Below, one piece after another: positions 10,576 to 22,214 of a stretch of 64,000 bases of DNA. The position numbers and the translations under genes are program-made. A model generated the notes under the pieces. That model was not told where the DNA came from, made no database searches, and worked only from the letters and a program-made list of their open reading frames with translations. The first letter of the stretch is position 1. The number at the start of each line of letters is the position of its first letter. The DNA comes from Cryptomeria japonica (taxonomy: Eukaryota; Streptophyta; Pinopsida; Cupressales; Cupressaceae), in NCBI RefSeq assembly GCF_030272615.1, contig NC_081412.1, positions 39,734,791 to 39,798,790 on the forward strand, in the 5' to 3' direction.

Positions 10576-13500
10576 TCATCCTTGTAACCGGTTGGTTACA
10601 ATCTGAAAGAGGTCTGCCAATACCAGATTCAAGCTCTCAGTGAACCATTCACTGTCCTTTAATGTGGCCTCTGTCCTCTGAATTGTACCGATGAGGTGTT
10701 GCATTTGTTGTTCCGGTGTCTTCTGTCCTTGAACCAATGCCTCAGATATCTCTTTTCTCAAGGAGGCGAGGTAGTCCAATTTTGGACTAAGTCTCCATTT
10801 CAGATCTTTTGCCTTTCCTTTTATCTTTTCCTTCTCACTTTCAAATTTCTGAAGTTCCTCCTCAAAACCTGTTATTTTTTGCTCAAGAACTGATAGTGGT
10901 TCAGATGAATTAATGAAATTGTCAGCTATTTTATTAATTTCTTCCTGTACCATGCTGATCTTCTTGTCTATATCTACTGTCAAAAAATTTGTTTTGCATG
11001 TATCTCTGTACAACATTTTGAACTCTTTTAGTGTTTTACATAGTGCCATTAAAAGAGTGTCAAATTGTCTCATGCACTTCTTTATTTCCTCTTCAAAGAA
11101 TTTATGTTTTTCTTTCTCAATTTCTCTTTGAATGCTTCCTCATTTATTTGTTCAACTATCACAATATTGTCAGTAATATACTTAGACAATGTGTCAAGTT
11201 GATTTAAAGAATCTTTATTATCTATATCACACTTGGGTGCTATCATTTTCAAAAATGGGATTGCGTCATCAATAGCTTTGTATGCTTGTGCACTGCACTC
11301 TGTTATTTTCTTGATTGAATCCAATAGAACTTTTGTCACATTTGTTGGTCTGAATTCTGCCATGGAAGAGCCAACAATCTGTATACCATTGGTGTGAGTA
11401 GCTTCTTTGCTTGTAGTGACCTCTGGTAGGTCAGTTTGTGTTTGCATTTCTCTAAGCAAAGGTTTGGGTTCCTCGGCTTTTTCCGGTGGCACTGTCTCTC
11501 CATGAACTTGTTTCTGTGAGGGAGCTTGTTGCTCTACCTATTTCTCAGTGTTGTCCACTGCCAGTTTCTCTTCTGTGCTTCCTGTTGCTGGTTTCTCAGT
11601 AGATGAATCATTATGTACATATATGGTCTTTGCCTTTCCAGTGTCTAGGGTCACTGTAGTGTTTTCTGCCGATGGCTCTTTTGCCGCATCTGATTTCCCA
11701 GTTGGTTCCTTATCTACCACAATATTGATTTTCTGAGTGTCAATGTTCATTGTATATAACACCTCAGAATCAGGATTTGTATCCTCAAGTAGTGTGTCCA
11801 CACTTTCAGTTGTCGGTTGATTGTTAGTAGTAACTACCGGTGGAGTATTTAGAGGCGGTGGGGATAATTTGTCTGTTATTTTTATACTGGGAGATCCACC
11901 AACCTTACCTTTTCCTTTGTCTCTTTCCTTTTGATATACCTTGATGGGTTTAGGTTTTAGATACTCTTCATGTTTTTCTTTTTCTACTAGGAATATATCC
12001 CATGCATCAGTTGTTTCTTTTGTTACCTCATTCACTCTACCTGCCATTAGTGTTATATGTTGATGAGCAGTTGAAAATACTGACCGGTTAGCCTCAAAGA
12101 TTAATTGGTCTATCTCATCAGGTGATTTGACAGGATGTACAACAAGTAGTTTTTCAATCTTTATTTTCTTATCAAGCTCAACAATAGCTAGCCTTCTAGC
12201 TTCTAGTCTGTTATAAAGACCTGTTGGTATTTCATCAACAACTTGCATCAAAAATTTCTTGTAAATATCGAAGTGTAAGATTACATTGTTTTCTACTTTC
12301 TCTTTGTCATCAACGGATAGTGTGTCATATAATTTGTTGATGTTCTTCAACTTTCCATCCTTTGTAATTTCACTTAGAAGTTTATCAATTGGAGCAATAG
12401 TTTGTTGAGTCTTCTTCTTGGCAGTCATCTTTTTCTTTGGAGTTACTTTCTTTGGTGGGGGCCTCACTACTTGTTGCTTCTGTCTTGTTTTTCTAGGAGA
12501 AGGTGAGGGTGCCGATGAAGCTTTTCTCTTTCTTTCAACTCTCTTGAATACAACAGGTATGTCACTTTCTGAAGAAGTTGCAATCAATGAAAGGTGAGTT
12601 TCCGGTTGAAGTTCTTCTAGTTCACTTTCCTTGATACCGGTTTGTCTCAATACATATTCTTTGATAGCTTTTACCTGTCGGGTTCCTTTTCTAATAGTTG
12701 CCTCAACCTTCTTAAGCTTTTTCTTTGATTGAATTTGGCTTTCTATAGTTTCAACACTACCAAATAATTTTTCTTCAGGTTCCTTAGGAGCTTCTAGGAG
12801 GGCTTTTGCATAGGTTTCTATTATGTTGTCATCAGTTTCATACCCCATTTTAGTAACCCAGATGGTTCTAGGTATAACTGCCTCCATCCAAATTTCATCT
12901 TTCTTTACTACAAAACAGATTTCCTTTTGGTACTTATTCACAATAGCTTGTGACAATCTAACTCTAGTTTTCATTCGCGCCTTCAATGCCTGAAAATACT
13001 CATCTATGTTCTTTTACCTATTCTCTCCCATATTGTTCAGTAAATCTAGCAATTGTTTGCCTATCGGTATATCAAATCCAAAATTTCTATCACCAATACC
13101 AGGCACTTGTTTGGTTATGTGCAGCATTAGACAAACAAGTAGGTTTCCAAATCTGAATGTACCTTTCTTATCCTTCTTGATCTTTCCTAGATTGTCTATT
13201 AGCTCATCTTTAAGCCATTCACATATGTCTATCCTTGCATTATCATTTATCATGTCATAGGCACTCTTAATACATAGGCTAGAAATTGAGTTTAACCTAT
13301 TTGCATGAGTAGCTTTGTAACCTAAGATCATACTAATAAATCTGACATTTATATCCTTTATATCGTTTACCCTTAAGGATCTCTTATCAAATGTTGCACC
13401 GGTTAGGCTTGTTACTAGATCATTTGAGACCTTCTTAGTTTTGTCAGGTTTGTTGCCGGTGGAGGGTAACCCTGTTACTGCCTTTACTGCCCCTTTGGTA

Positions 13501-13895
13501 ATCTTATGAATAGAGTCTAACCAGAAAAATTCACCATGTACCCTGCTTAACACAATTCTTCTGATATCCTTGGGAAAATCCGGGATACTAAGAATTTCAG
13601 TAAAACCTAGGGTTTCAATTATCTTATGTTCAGTTTTGACATTTCCGGATTCATCACAAATTACAGTTTTATACATATTTTTGATTTCATCATCACCCAA
13701 TTCCTCTATATGACAATGTATATACATTCTAGGGTCTTCAGCATAAACTACCCCCTTAGGGATTTGAGAAAATGCACCTATGCTATCATCTTTCTTAGCA
13801 ATTTCAAGAACCAGTTTGAAGACGGGTCTAGGGCGCTTAACTACCTCAACAACATTAGGGTTTGCAATGAATTCAGGAGTAGATGAAGATTCCAT
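10576..13895 (-). pseudogene. ORF2 of the pol-less family, unknown function
   Basis: An almost continuous frame of about 1105 codons from the ATG at 13895. It is broken only by an in-frame TAA near 13011, a TAG near 11535 and one frameshift near 11080. The first 290 residues look globular, with a conserved-looking FFWLDSIHKITKG segment. Next comes a Lys/Pro-rich basic stretch (about 12420-12560), then an acidic Thr/Pro-rich linker (about 11540-11860), then two helical, coiled-coil-like segments (11492-10576). None of the retroviral enzymatic motifs is present. The 3' half is recognisably homologous to the remnant at 47155-48600 (shared LYxxLxARRL, ALC...LY...C and KLD patterns). It lies about 300 bp downstream of gag. 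I cannot name a domain family. Confidence 0.6.
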
Positions 13896-14196
13896 AGCTA
13901 TAAATACCTTTATCTGCCTTAAGGAATGATTGCTTGATGAATTGCTTCACTTCTTCGCGTGGAATTCCTTTGCTTGAGAATTTTTGCGCTCTCGAAGATT
14001 TGAATGCTTAGTGAAATGAAAATGGAGCCAAAACACCTATTTTATAATGTTATTTTCTTCACCTACCACATTTAATACTTGTTGGTTAAGTCACAACTTA
14101 GCTCATCTACCGATATAGAAGTAATTTCAACTTCTCACCATCACTCGAGGGAATAATAGCATGTTTCTCATTTAGTGGCTAAACCCTCAAAGGAAT

Positions 14197-15308
14197 TCAG
14201 TTGGATGAAGAGTCTCCTACCGGTGAAGTGTTACTATGTTCTGTCGGTGGAGGAGTATTCCCATCATCTTTTTTATCTGACTTTCTGATCCATTGTTTTG
14301 AAAATTCTTGCTTTACCTCTTCAACCTTTTCTTTACCCTTCAAGCTAGGACCTTTGTTATTTGTCAGTGATGACTTGCTTCTACAAAATTTAGCAATATG
14401 CCCAATCTTGTTACAAGCATAACAAGTCACATTGCTTTTCTGAAAGCTTTCCCATATCCTATGCTGGTTTGTGTTCTGCATTGATTAGATAAATGTCCAA
14501 ATCTCCCACAAACATAACATCTTACATTCATTCTGCAATTCTCTGAATTATGACCAATTTTGTTGCAATTAGAGCATTGACCGGTGGGTGCATTAGTGTT
14601 CTGATAATTCCTAGATCTACACTGATTTTCTCTATGACCATACTTGTTATAGTTAAAGCATTTTCCATTAAATTTGTAAGCATTTTGGTTGTCTTACCGG
14701 TTTGTTATGATCATGTGTGTTTGCAAACTGGAGCATTCACCAACTTCAAAGCCAAGGCCATTTGTGTCACCATTAGGTTTCTGATTCTTTAGCATGTCAC
14801 TAAGTTCTTCTGAGCTTTTCTTGAATTTCTCCTTGTGTTGATTCGCAGCAGCCAGTTCTCTTTCCAAGATTCCTTTCTTTCTCATGAGTTCATTTGAGTC
14901 ATTTTGTGTATGCATCAGATCTGTCTTCAACATATCATTTTCATGACTAAGTCTTTTATTTATATTTTCAGCATCATTCAGTCTTCTAGTCAATTCTTCT
15001 TCATTTTTCTTTCTATCTTCAATTTCTTTGCAAAATCTCATGGTCATATCTTGCATTTTATTCTTTGTTGTAGTGTTCTCTTGTTTTAGCTTGTTCACCA
15101 AATCACTAAGAGTTTCCTTTTCATCATTCTCATTTTGCATCTTTTCACAAAGTTCTCTTCTCTTGTTTCTTGCAATGGTAAGATTTTCTTGAAGTGCTTG
15201 AATAATATCTTGTGCAGCCTTTAGATCATCTTCAAGTTTGATATTCTTCAATTTCTCTGTATCATAGTCTGAAAGAGTTGTTTCCAAATGCTTCATCAAG
15301 TTTTCCAT
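14197..15308 (-). pseudogene. Gag-like protein: coiled coil plus four CCHC knuckles
   Basis: The likely start is the ATG at 15308, about 60 bp after the PBS. Residues 1-170 or so form a long, highly charged coiled coil (KLKNIKLEDDLKAAQ and similar heptads). Four zinc knuckles follow between about 14665 and 14395: CFNYNKYGHRENQC (second Cys changed to Tyr), CSNCNKIGHNSENC, CYVCGRFGHLSNQC and CYACNKIGHIAKFC. A basic, Ser-rich tail ends near 14197. Frameshifts near 14690 and 14480 break the reading frame. The architecture matches copy 3 at 62658-63834. CCHC knuckles normally bind the element RNA during packaging. The usual plant Gag capsid region is not recognisable; the coiled coil may substitute for it. 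Confidence 0.7.
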
Positions 15309-15366
15309 CTCTACCGGTGTCAAGATCTTCCTCAAGCTATTAGTCTTCTGAAAATAGAGGACCAAA

Positions 15367-15377
15367 CTCTGATACCA
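15367..15377 (-). promoter_or_regulatory. Primer binding site, initiator tRNA-Met type
   Basis: The minus strand reads TGGTATCAGAG two bases inside the 5' LTR, matching the complement of the plant initiator tRNA-Met 3' end used by most Ty1/copia elements. Confidence 0.85.
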
Positions 15378-15379
15378 AT

Positions 15380-16056
15380 TGTTAGGATTCCCAAAGATAC
15401 TAAGAGAGGGGGGGGGGGGGGGGGGTGGTGAATCAGTATCTTACCAGTTATTGAATTTACTTGATTTAAAACATGAAATGCATATCAAAGGAAACTCGGT
15501 GTGGGGAAAACCTTGGTGGGATTTGTGACCCACAATATTCACTTACTGGCCAATAGGAAGGCCAAGTGCCTAGAGCTCACTACTCAATTACAAAATGGGA
15601 AGTCACACTGACTTACAAAATGGATTATGCAAATCCAATGTCTTGTACTGCTTCAGATTAGCATCTTCTATGCCAGATCCAGTACCGGTTTTAGCTCTAC
15701 TTCATACATAAACCCTTAACCTAAAATTCACATATTAGGTCTGCATAATTTCGCCTCTTTCCTTATTACAAAATGTTCTACAATGATCTCATACATATAT
15801 GAGTCATATTACAACTCACCATGTCGGCTTACAATGATTTTATAATTAATTACAAAATATATTATTAACAAAATTCCTGTTGGCTTGGGTGTCGATAGCC
15901 TTCCTTTTACTATCGGTGTTTTGTGTGCCGGTATAGAGTTTGTCGTTGCTGGTGCTGGTAAATTGTCTTACTGGTATCATATGATTGCAAGGTTGCCATC
16001 AATGACAAAACCTTCAATCACCTTCAATATCTCATTGGAGTGTGCATTTGCCAACA
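15380..16056 (-). repeat. 5' LTR of pol-less copy 1
   Basis: A 677-bp partner of 9588-10373. It has an internal deletion of about 90 bp and an 18-G run (15408-15425) where the other LTR has 8 G. A TTGCCATCAATGACAAAA block (15993-16010) is the partner of the block near the PPT. Confidence 0.85.
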
Positions 16057-16061
16057 CCACG

Positions 16062-18124
16062 AACCACCAATAGAAAAACTATTGGTTCATGAGAGGAAGG
16101 AGAGAGAGGACATGAATACACACTTTGGTGAACTATGAGAAGAAAGGTGAACAAGAGAGAAATCACAGACATCTCACCCCTAAAACTAGGTGATCCATGG
16201 AGAGAAGGACATGGAAATCTAGCCCCCAAAGTCTGTCTGGGTGATCCATGTAAGGGAGGAGAGTGGGAACACCATTAGTTCCACCCAACCTCAAGCGTGT
16301 GTGTGCAAGTAAGGTTTGAAGTGCCTCATAGGAGTCTATGCCCGAGTTCACTACAACCTGTTATGGAATGTATAGTACAAGTGTCAAGAAAGGCATGATA
16401 TCTCACTCTAAGAGTCTATGGTCTAGTTCCAAAAATAATCACCCTCCATAAGAGAAAAGTGGCGTCATCTCGCTCTAAGAGTCTGTGCTCTGGTTCTGAG
16501 AATGACCCACTATACAAGAAAATAAGAAGTGAAGACATATCGCTCTAAGAGTCTGTGCTCTAGTTCTGAGAATGATCCATTGTACCAGGAAAAAGTAGCA
16601 TTATCTCGCTCTTAGAGTCTGTGCTCTGGTTTCGAGAATGACCTATTATACAAGAAAATAGTGATGACATCTTTCTCTAAGAGGCTTCCCTTTGGTTCCA
16701 AGAATGTCCCACTATACAATACAAGAGAAATATAGTACAAAGGAGTGGTGTGGGTGCCCCCCCCTTAAGATGTCAACATAGGTTGATGTTGATAGCTTAA
16801 GGAAAGTAGAATAAGGATACCTACCTTCATCACAAATAATATATCCATTATGCAACAATGTCATAAATCCAGGCAAGAGAGGGAATACTCTTCAAGCAAG
16901 GATAGGATAGTTGAAAAGAGATATCTTGTTGTAAGTGTAAAGGTGATCCTTGGAGAAGAGATCTTTGCTCAAAAGACATGATATTCCTCCAAGAGAAGTT
17001 GTCTTAGATAAGTATAACATCTTGTAGAACAAGAATGCAATCCTTCCTCCTATTCCTATGTGAAAAGTATTCTTGATGAGGGATGACTCACTTTTAGCCC
17101 CAAGAGGGATGGCTGAATTTATCATAGATGTACATTACCAAGTGTGAAAGAGGTTGTAGTCAAGGATCTACACCTCTTGTATAAGGGAGAACCCTTGAGA
17201 AAACCACCAACAATTTTGCACAAGGAATGACATCAAGTAATTTAACTCACACCATTCACCAAATAGAGCACCGTGGATCCCTAGAGAGAAAGAGAGAGAG
17301 AGAAAGAGGAATCATTGTCCCCCAAGTGCAGGAACAATGAGAAGAGCTCACACAATCTTCTAGAGATAGATTAAACATAATAAAATGCACAATGTACTTT
17401 CATGAATGCATGGAAGAAAAGACATTAGTATATGTAAAATACATATCTCAAGAAGTGGTAATCTTCGAAAGGAAGAGATAAAAAGTATCACATATTCCCC
17501 AAGGGGGATTAATCATAAAAACATATCATTGTAAGAAATGATAATCTCATATGAAAAATGCAGCCCCTAAAGGAAATAGTGATACAAGAGATAAAAAGAA
17601 GGAAAGGAGTGAAAATCATTGCCCCCAAGTGAGGAGGATAAAAACATGACACATCTTCTATTGGTGAGTATTTTCAAGCTATATACCTTCCTAATGGAAC
17701 AAATCCTCTCAAGGAAGGGATACAAACTTCTCAAGAGATCATTCCATGCTGACGGGCACATCGTACTTGCAAATAATCGAGACCATAGGAAAAGTAAGTT
17801 TTCCAGAAGAATGAAGGAAAGAGAAGAAATGCACTACTCATTAAAGAAACTGTGTGCGAGAAAAGTGGTTAGCAAAAACATAAATTTCTGATTCAAAAGG
17901 ATCCACACACTAATGGGACTCTTGGTGCAAGTTATGGAGCTATATTGAATAGCTCAACTTCCCAAGGGATGTTCCATTATTCTCTATCTCATAGGAACCC
18001 TCAAGCCAATGCCTTTGCTCTCAGATCACTGAGAAAAGTGACCCAACTCCAAGAATGAGTGATGTTTGATTAATTTAGCATGAATGCATTCCTAGATATG
18101 TATGATACTAAATCTATGATGATT
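16062..18124. other. Repeat-derived spacer, no gene seen
   Basis: This continues the DNA into which pol-less copy 1 inserted, possibly the interior of the gypsy-type element whose 3' LTR is at 8245-9207. Apart from the minisatellite at 16375-16740, I see only short meaningless frames and purine-rich patches. Confidence 0.4.
16375..16740. repeat. 66-70-bp minisatellite, about five units
   Basis: Units begin with CGCTCTAAGAGTCTGTGCTC or close variants at about 16404, 16471, 16541, 16607 and 16673, followed by GGTTCTGAGAATGA and an ACTATACAAGA block. Spacing varies between 66 and 70 bp. Confidence 0.85.
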
Positions 18125-18128
18125 TAAA

Positions 18129-18452
18129 CTAGCATGAGAAGTTGTTCATAGTGAACCTAGTAGTAAGAAATCTGTGAGAAAATCCAACAACATGCCCATC
18201 CAGCTTGCTCTTATTCCAGAGAGTAGCAATTCCCCCCAAAGCACCTTTTGCCTCACTATAATAGAAGGCAGCGCCCGACCATATACTGTCCACAAGATTA
18301 GAAAAAAAATGATAGGCCATTTTCATCTAATAATGTCAACCTTATTGGTTACTATGCATGTCTTAAGAGCATACTACTTCTGGGGTTGTTTAAACCCCTT
18401 AAGCTCCATGAAAGGAACTTCATTTCTTGCCTTTTTGAGATGTCTCCAGAGT
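18129..18452 (-). pseudogene. LINE ORF2, N-terminal endonuclease remnant
   Basis: Contains the ELKGFKQPQK start region and an EAKGALGGIATLWN block typical of plant L1 apurinic-type endonucleases, interrupted by stops. The rest of the endonuclease and the reverse transcriptase are missing. Confidence 0.6.
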
Positions 18453-18455
18453 TAA

Positions 18456-20108
18456 TTACCGTCCACTAGAAATTTCTCTTGCCATTGCCTTAGTTCTGAG
18501 GGTCCTCTCAGAGGGTATGCCTAGTTTAGAGTCGTTTCCAACATCCACCTTCTTATTTCCTCTAGTTTTTCTTTTAGGTTCTTGCCATTCCTTTTTCTCT
18601 TTATCCACAGGTGAAGATAGGGTAGAACGACTTCCATGAGATAGAACAATGATCTCCCCTATAGATCTACTAGCAGAAGAGGAGGAGGTCAAATCTAGTA
18701 CTTTCACTTTGGGAGGTGTGGGCCCAGTCCCTGTGCACCATATGCTTCTCCCTCTTTCTCCCATAGTGTTGGGATTCAGCTACTTGAGCACAAGCGTAGT
18801 GGTCTCAGTGTACCCTATCTTCTCTCTGAATAACTCTTTAGCTTTTAGTCCTTCTTTTTCTACCTTCATCTGGGAGATCTCTCCCTCTTCTAGGTCCGGG
18901 CCCGAGCATCTCCCCAAGGACGGAGGTGTCACCTTGGGGTCAGGGGTCTTCATCATATTAAGAATACCTTCCAAGAAGGGGTAGCCCTCCTCAATAGTAT
19001 CTTGAGGACCATCCCTTCCCTTCAAGTCCTTGGCCTTAATCTCAATATTGTCAATAATCGGGGGATTGGGGGGGTAACATTTTGAGTTGCCTCCACATTG
19101 ACAATACCCGAGAAGGATAGCTTCTCCTTCATTTTTTCCTCCGGAGGCAGAGGGGTCAGGCAATCAGCTATTACATGACCATGTTTTCCACATCTTTAGA
19201 AATAAAGGGAGGTATTCTCGTAGACAATAGCCTGCGTCCATTTACCCCATTTAGATTTGAGAGCTATGAAGTTAGAGAGGGGATTGTTAACAACCACATT
19301 CACACATAGGTGAGCATAAACTAGTCTAGACTTTTGCATCGTCACATTGTCAACAGCAACGAACTAGCCAAATGAGTTGCCAATCCATCTAAAAATGGTG
19401 TCATCCCAAAACTCCAAAGGGAGGCTAGGGAGTCTGATCCAGACCGGTGCCAGTCTGAGGAGGTCTACACTAGGGTCAAACCTCGGCTTCTACTTAGAGA
19501 GAGTTAAGCAATGTTTGTTGTAAGACCATGATCCAGACATAATGTAAATGAAGTCTTCTTCTGGAATGAATCTGAATAAAAAGAGCCCCCCTGGCATAGC
19601 AGAGATAGAGACACTACCTTTTAGTTTCCATCTGGAACCAGCCCATCTTCTAACCATATCTATCGTGGGTATGAAGGCCAAGAATCTCCCCACCAAGCAG
19701 AGGTGTAGGGAGGAGGCGATATTATCCATAATACTATCGAGGAGGCAAATCTCGGGACCATCCTCACCAGTAGCTACCTTCGGTAGTAGAGTCGACGACC
19801 TTGACTTAGTATTCCCACCAAGGGAACCTTTCCAAGTACTCGCTTGAGCTTCCCTAGGAAAAGGCCCCACAACATCAGTCTTGGGAACCTTGTTAAGAGA
19901 ATCCAAGATGGAGGTCTCATGTGGAATCTTCACATGGGAGGGAGCCTCGTGTAGCACCACATTACAAGCATCAACGACACCCGCCAAGGGAGCCCACCCA
20001 GCACTCTAGGAGTGCAGCATGAGAGCCAGATCCAGACACAGCTGCAGGTTAGTAGGGGAGGTCAGGTTCCGGGGAGGACGGGCCCTCCCCTGCAGAAATG
20101 ACATCCAT
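18456..20108 (-). pseudogene. LINE ORF1 (DUF4283 / CCHC type)
   Basis: Starts at the ATG at 20108. The DUF4283-like core lies at about 19750-19490 (CLVGRFLAFIP, WKLKGSVSIS, GGLFLFRF and GSWSYNKHCL patterns). It continues through a WIRLPSLPLEFW block (about 19440-19390) and an ALKSKWGKW block to a degenerate zinc knuckle RCGKHGHVIADC at about 19195-19160. A Pro/Lys-rich C-terminal region with nuclear-localisation-like basic runs ends near 18456. Several stops (about 19988, 19488 and 18778) and a frameshift interrupt it. In plant L1 elements this protein binds element RNA. The identification rests on the order of motifs. Confidence 0.7.
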
Positions 20109-20115
20109 TGTAGAA

Positions 20116-21190
20116 ATTCAAAAAATCCGATGAGCGGGAAAGTTGCAAAGCTCAGAGAATGTTCAATTTTATTCAAGTTGTAATTGTTGCTACTTGCATG
20201 TATGTTTAGTATATAAACTTTCTAATGTTGACAATGATTTATCTAAACATTTTTCATAAGGATTAATCCTAAATCCTAGTAATAAAAAAAGTGAGTCATC
20301 ATTAGAGCATGGTGTTTGTTTGGAACTTGTGATAGCTCCATATACCATGTTCAAAGTGGCTCCTCTTGTATCTTTTCCTCCTTCCCCAAAAAATGTTCAA
20401 CAGGATTCGGAGGCAGAAGATTTGCCTGATTAGCTCCATTCATGTCATAGATTTTCTCTCCTCTCTTACTTGTTTGTAACATTCCTCTTTTTGTTTCTCT
20501 TTTCTTCTATTTGTTGTTCGGAGTGTTGTCTACTTGACGACAATGCAAAGAGTTGAGATCTCTTTTAGTCTCTTCCATGTTGACTCAAAATACACATGTG
20601 CCCTTCTTCCATTGTGTTTCTACTTCCTTTGGGGGATGAGGTCAATTCAATGCAAATATATTTCATGATATGCATTATTTATCATAAGCGTATACTAACC
20701 CCAGAGTTACTAGAACCCTTATGTGTTTTGTGTTTTATGACCATTATCCTTTGATTTGTCCTTTCTTGGGGGCATATCAATATGGTAATGTGATTGTCTT
20801 TTAATGCATGCTACCTTAAATAAATTTCTCTCATTGAGGTGTAGGCAATCTCTTTAACATGGGGGAATACACTCCACTCAATGTTTCACTTTTTGCACAC
20901 ACTTTCACATGTCTTGATACTCAAGTTACTTTGCAAACTTAGCCTTTTTCTTTGTAATTTTGGAATTTTTCTTTCATGACTCATAGTAAGTGAACCTTAC
21001 TAGGCTAGTAGTCATCATTCTCTCTCTATATTTCTCTTATGATTTCCCTTTTATCTTGATATTGAAGTAGTAAGATCCTAAAATAATCTAGGGGCTTGGT
21101 GTATCTTGCCTCTTTGATGACTTAATGAAAGCTTTTCAATGTGAACCTTTGTACTTTACCAAGAGTATGCTTGGTATCATACTCCTAGTA
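20116..21190. other. Interior 3' region of a gypsy-type element
   Basis: Non-coding, T-rich DNA leading into the PPT and LTR at 21191-22145. No protein domain is readable. I infer that it is the untranslated 3' interior of that element. Confidence 0.35.
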
Positions 21191-21204
21191 AAGTGGGGGA
21201 TAAA
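21191..21204 (+). promoter_or_regulatory. Polypurine tract of the gypsy-type element
   Basis: AAGTGGGGGATAAA directly before the LTR start TGTAGCATCC. It closely matches the tract at 9208-9222 on the other strand. Confidence 0.65.
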
Positions 21205-22145
21205 TGTAGCATCCTAAATTATAATTCCTTATAATTTGTATCCTTATATGGGTCATCACCTTGGCATTCGTGTCTCGAGGCCTGATCAGAGCCCTGATTC
21301 TTCTCCCACCATGCAACAAGTTCATCTTTTTCAACATGCACACCTTAACCCCCTTGTTTCTTAGTCCCTGATTGGTTAGGACCAATGCGCTACCACTCTA
21401 GTCCTCCCAATAAGAGCCCATTTTGGGGCCCCTTAATGGTAATATCATTCTGGTGGGGACCTAGATCCCGTGTTGGCTCATGTTGAAAAATTAAATTGTT
21501 TTTTGACAAGAAATTATAAAAGGAGGTTTATCCCTCTCATTTTGACATCCACTCCTAATTAATTCAATTCAAACAATCAAGCATTCATTCAAATTCAACT
21601 GAGCAAGCAATCAGTCTTCTTTCAAGCACTAGAGCTAAAGTAAGGTCAAGATTCAAGCATTAGATTTGACATTCATATTTTATGTTTATGAAGACTTCAT
21701 AAAACCCTAATTCCTTCTAGAGATAAACAAAACTCCATTAGGTACAACACTAGTGTTTGAAACATTATTCAACATTTTCCTTAAAAGGAGATTACTTTCA
21801 TTACTAAAATTCAATTACATTTCATTTCTATTTCATAGTTAATTCCAAACTCAGGGTTTGACCTAAGGCAGAACCCTATTCCCAACCTATTTTTCTTCTA
21901 TAATATGCACATGAACAGATATGGAGTTGTGATCTTCAAAATTGACTTTATTTACAAAGATGAACAATTTCCCCTTTAGATGGAAAAAAGTATGAAGGAC
22001 CAAATTAACGGGCATTCTAATCCTGACATTTTAGGAGCTCCTTCTGGGAATAGATCCGAGCACTCACATATTACTCATATCTAGGTTTGTGTCTTGATCT
22101 AATGACTGTAGCTCACTGCTTATGCATTTTACTTCAATTCCAACA
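21205..22145 (+). repeat. Gypsy-type 3' LTR
   Basis: Starts TGTAGCATCC after the purine tract and has a TATAAAAGGAGG box at 21515-21526, about 310 bp in, as in the LTR at 8245-9207. It probably ends at TTCCAACA (22145). The first boundary is firm and the last is inferred. Confidence 0.6.
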
Positions 22146-22214
22146 TATTTACCCTAATTTCAACATTCTCACAATTCAACTTAAAAGAAGATAACCAACC
22201 CCCCAAAGTGAATC

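Larger units (their letters stand above)
9588..16056 (-). mobile_element. Complete pol-less LTR retrotransposon, copy 1
   Basis: A 6.5-kb element bounded by direct repeats 9588-10373 and 15380-16056. Both are TG...CA-ended (TGTTAGGATTCC to GCCAACA on the plus strand), with imperfect 5-bp target duplications CTACG (9583-9587) and CCACG (16057-16061). On the minus strand the order is 5' LTR, PBS, gag, ORF2, PPT, 3' LTR. I find no protease, reverse transcriptase, RNase H or integrase motif in any frame, although the interior is otherwise continuous, so it looks designed without pol rather than deleted. It matches the broad category of non-autonomous LTR elements with a gag (TR-GAG or LARD-like). 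Two further partial copies lie at 47155-49950 and 61650-63848. Confidence 0.85.
18125..20115 (-). mobile_element. L1-type LINE, 5' part only
   Basis: On the minus strand this is ORF1 (about 20108 to 18456) followed immediately by the start of ORF2 (endonuclease, 18452 to about 18129). The endonuclease is cut after its N-terminal region, and no reverse transcriptase or poly(A) tail follows. Retaining the 5' end while losing the 3' end is the reverse of normal LINE truncation. Confidence 0.7.

Noticed and set aside
10100-10587. Plus-strand frames of about 100 codons at the left LTR of pol-less copy 1
   Set aside because: They lie within the LTR and PPT region, antisense to the element, and have no recognisable content.
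16375-16740. Possible CRISPR-like array
   Set aside because: The regular spacing is that of a degenerate minisatellite: the 'spacers' are themselves similar, the period varies, and the context is a plant genome.
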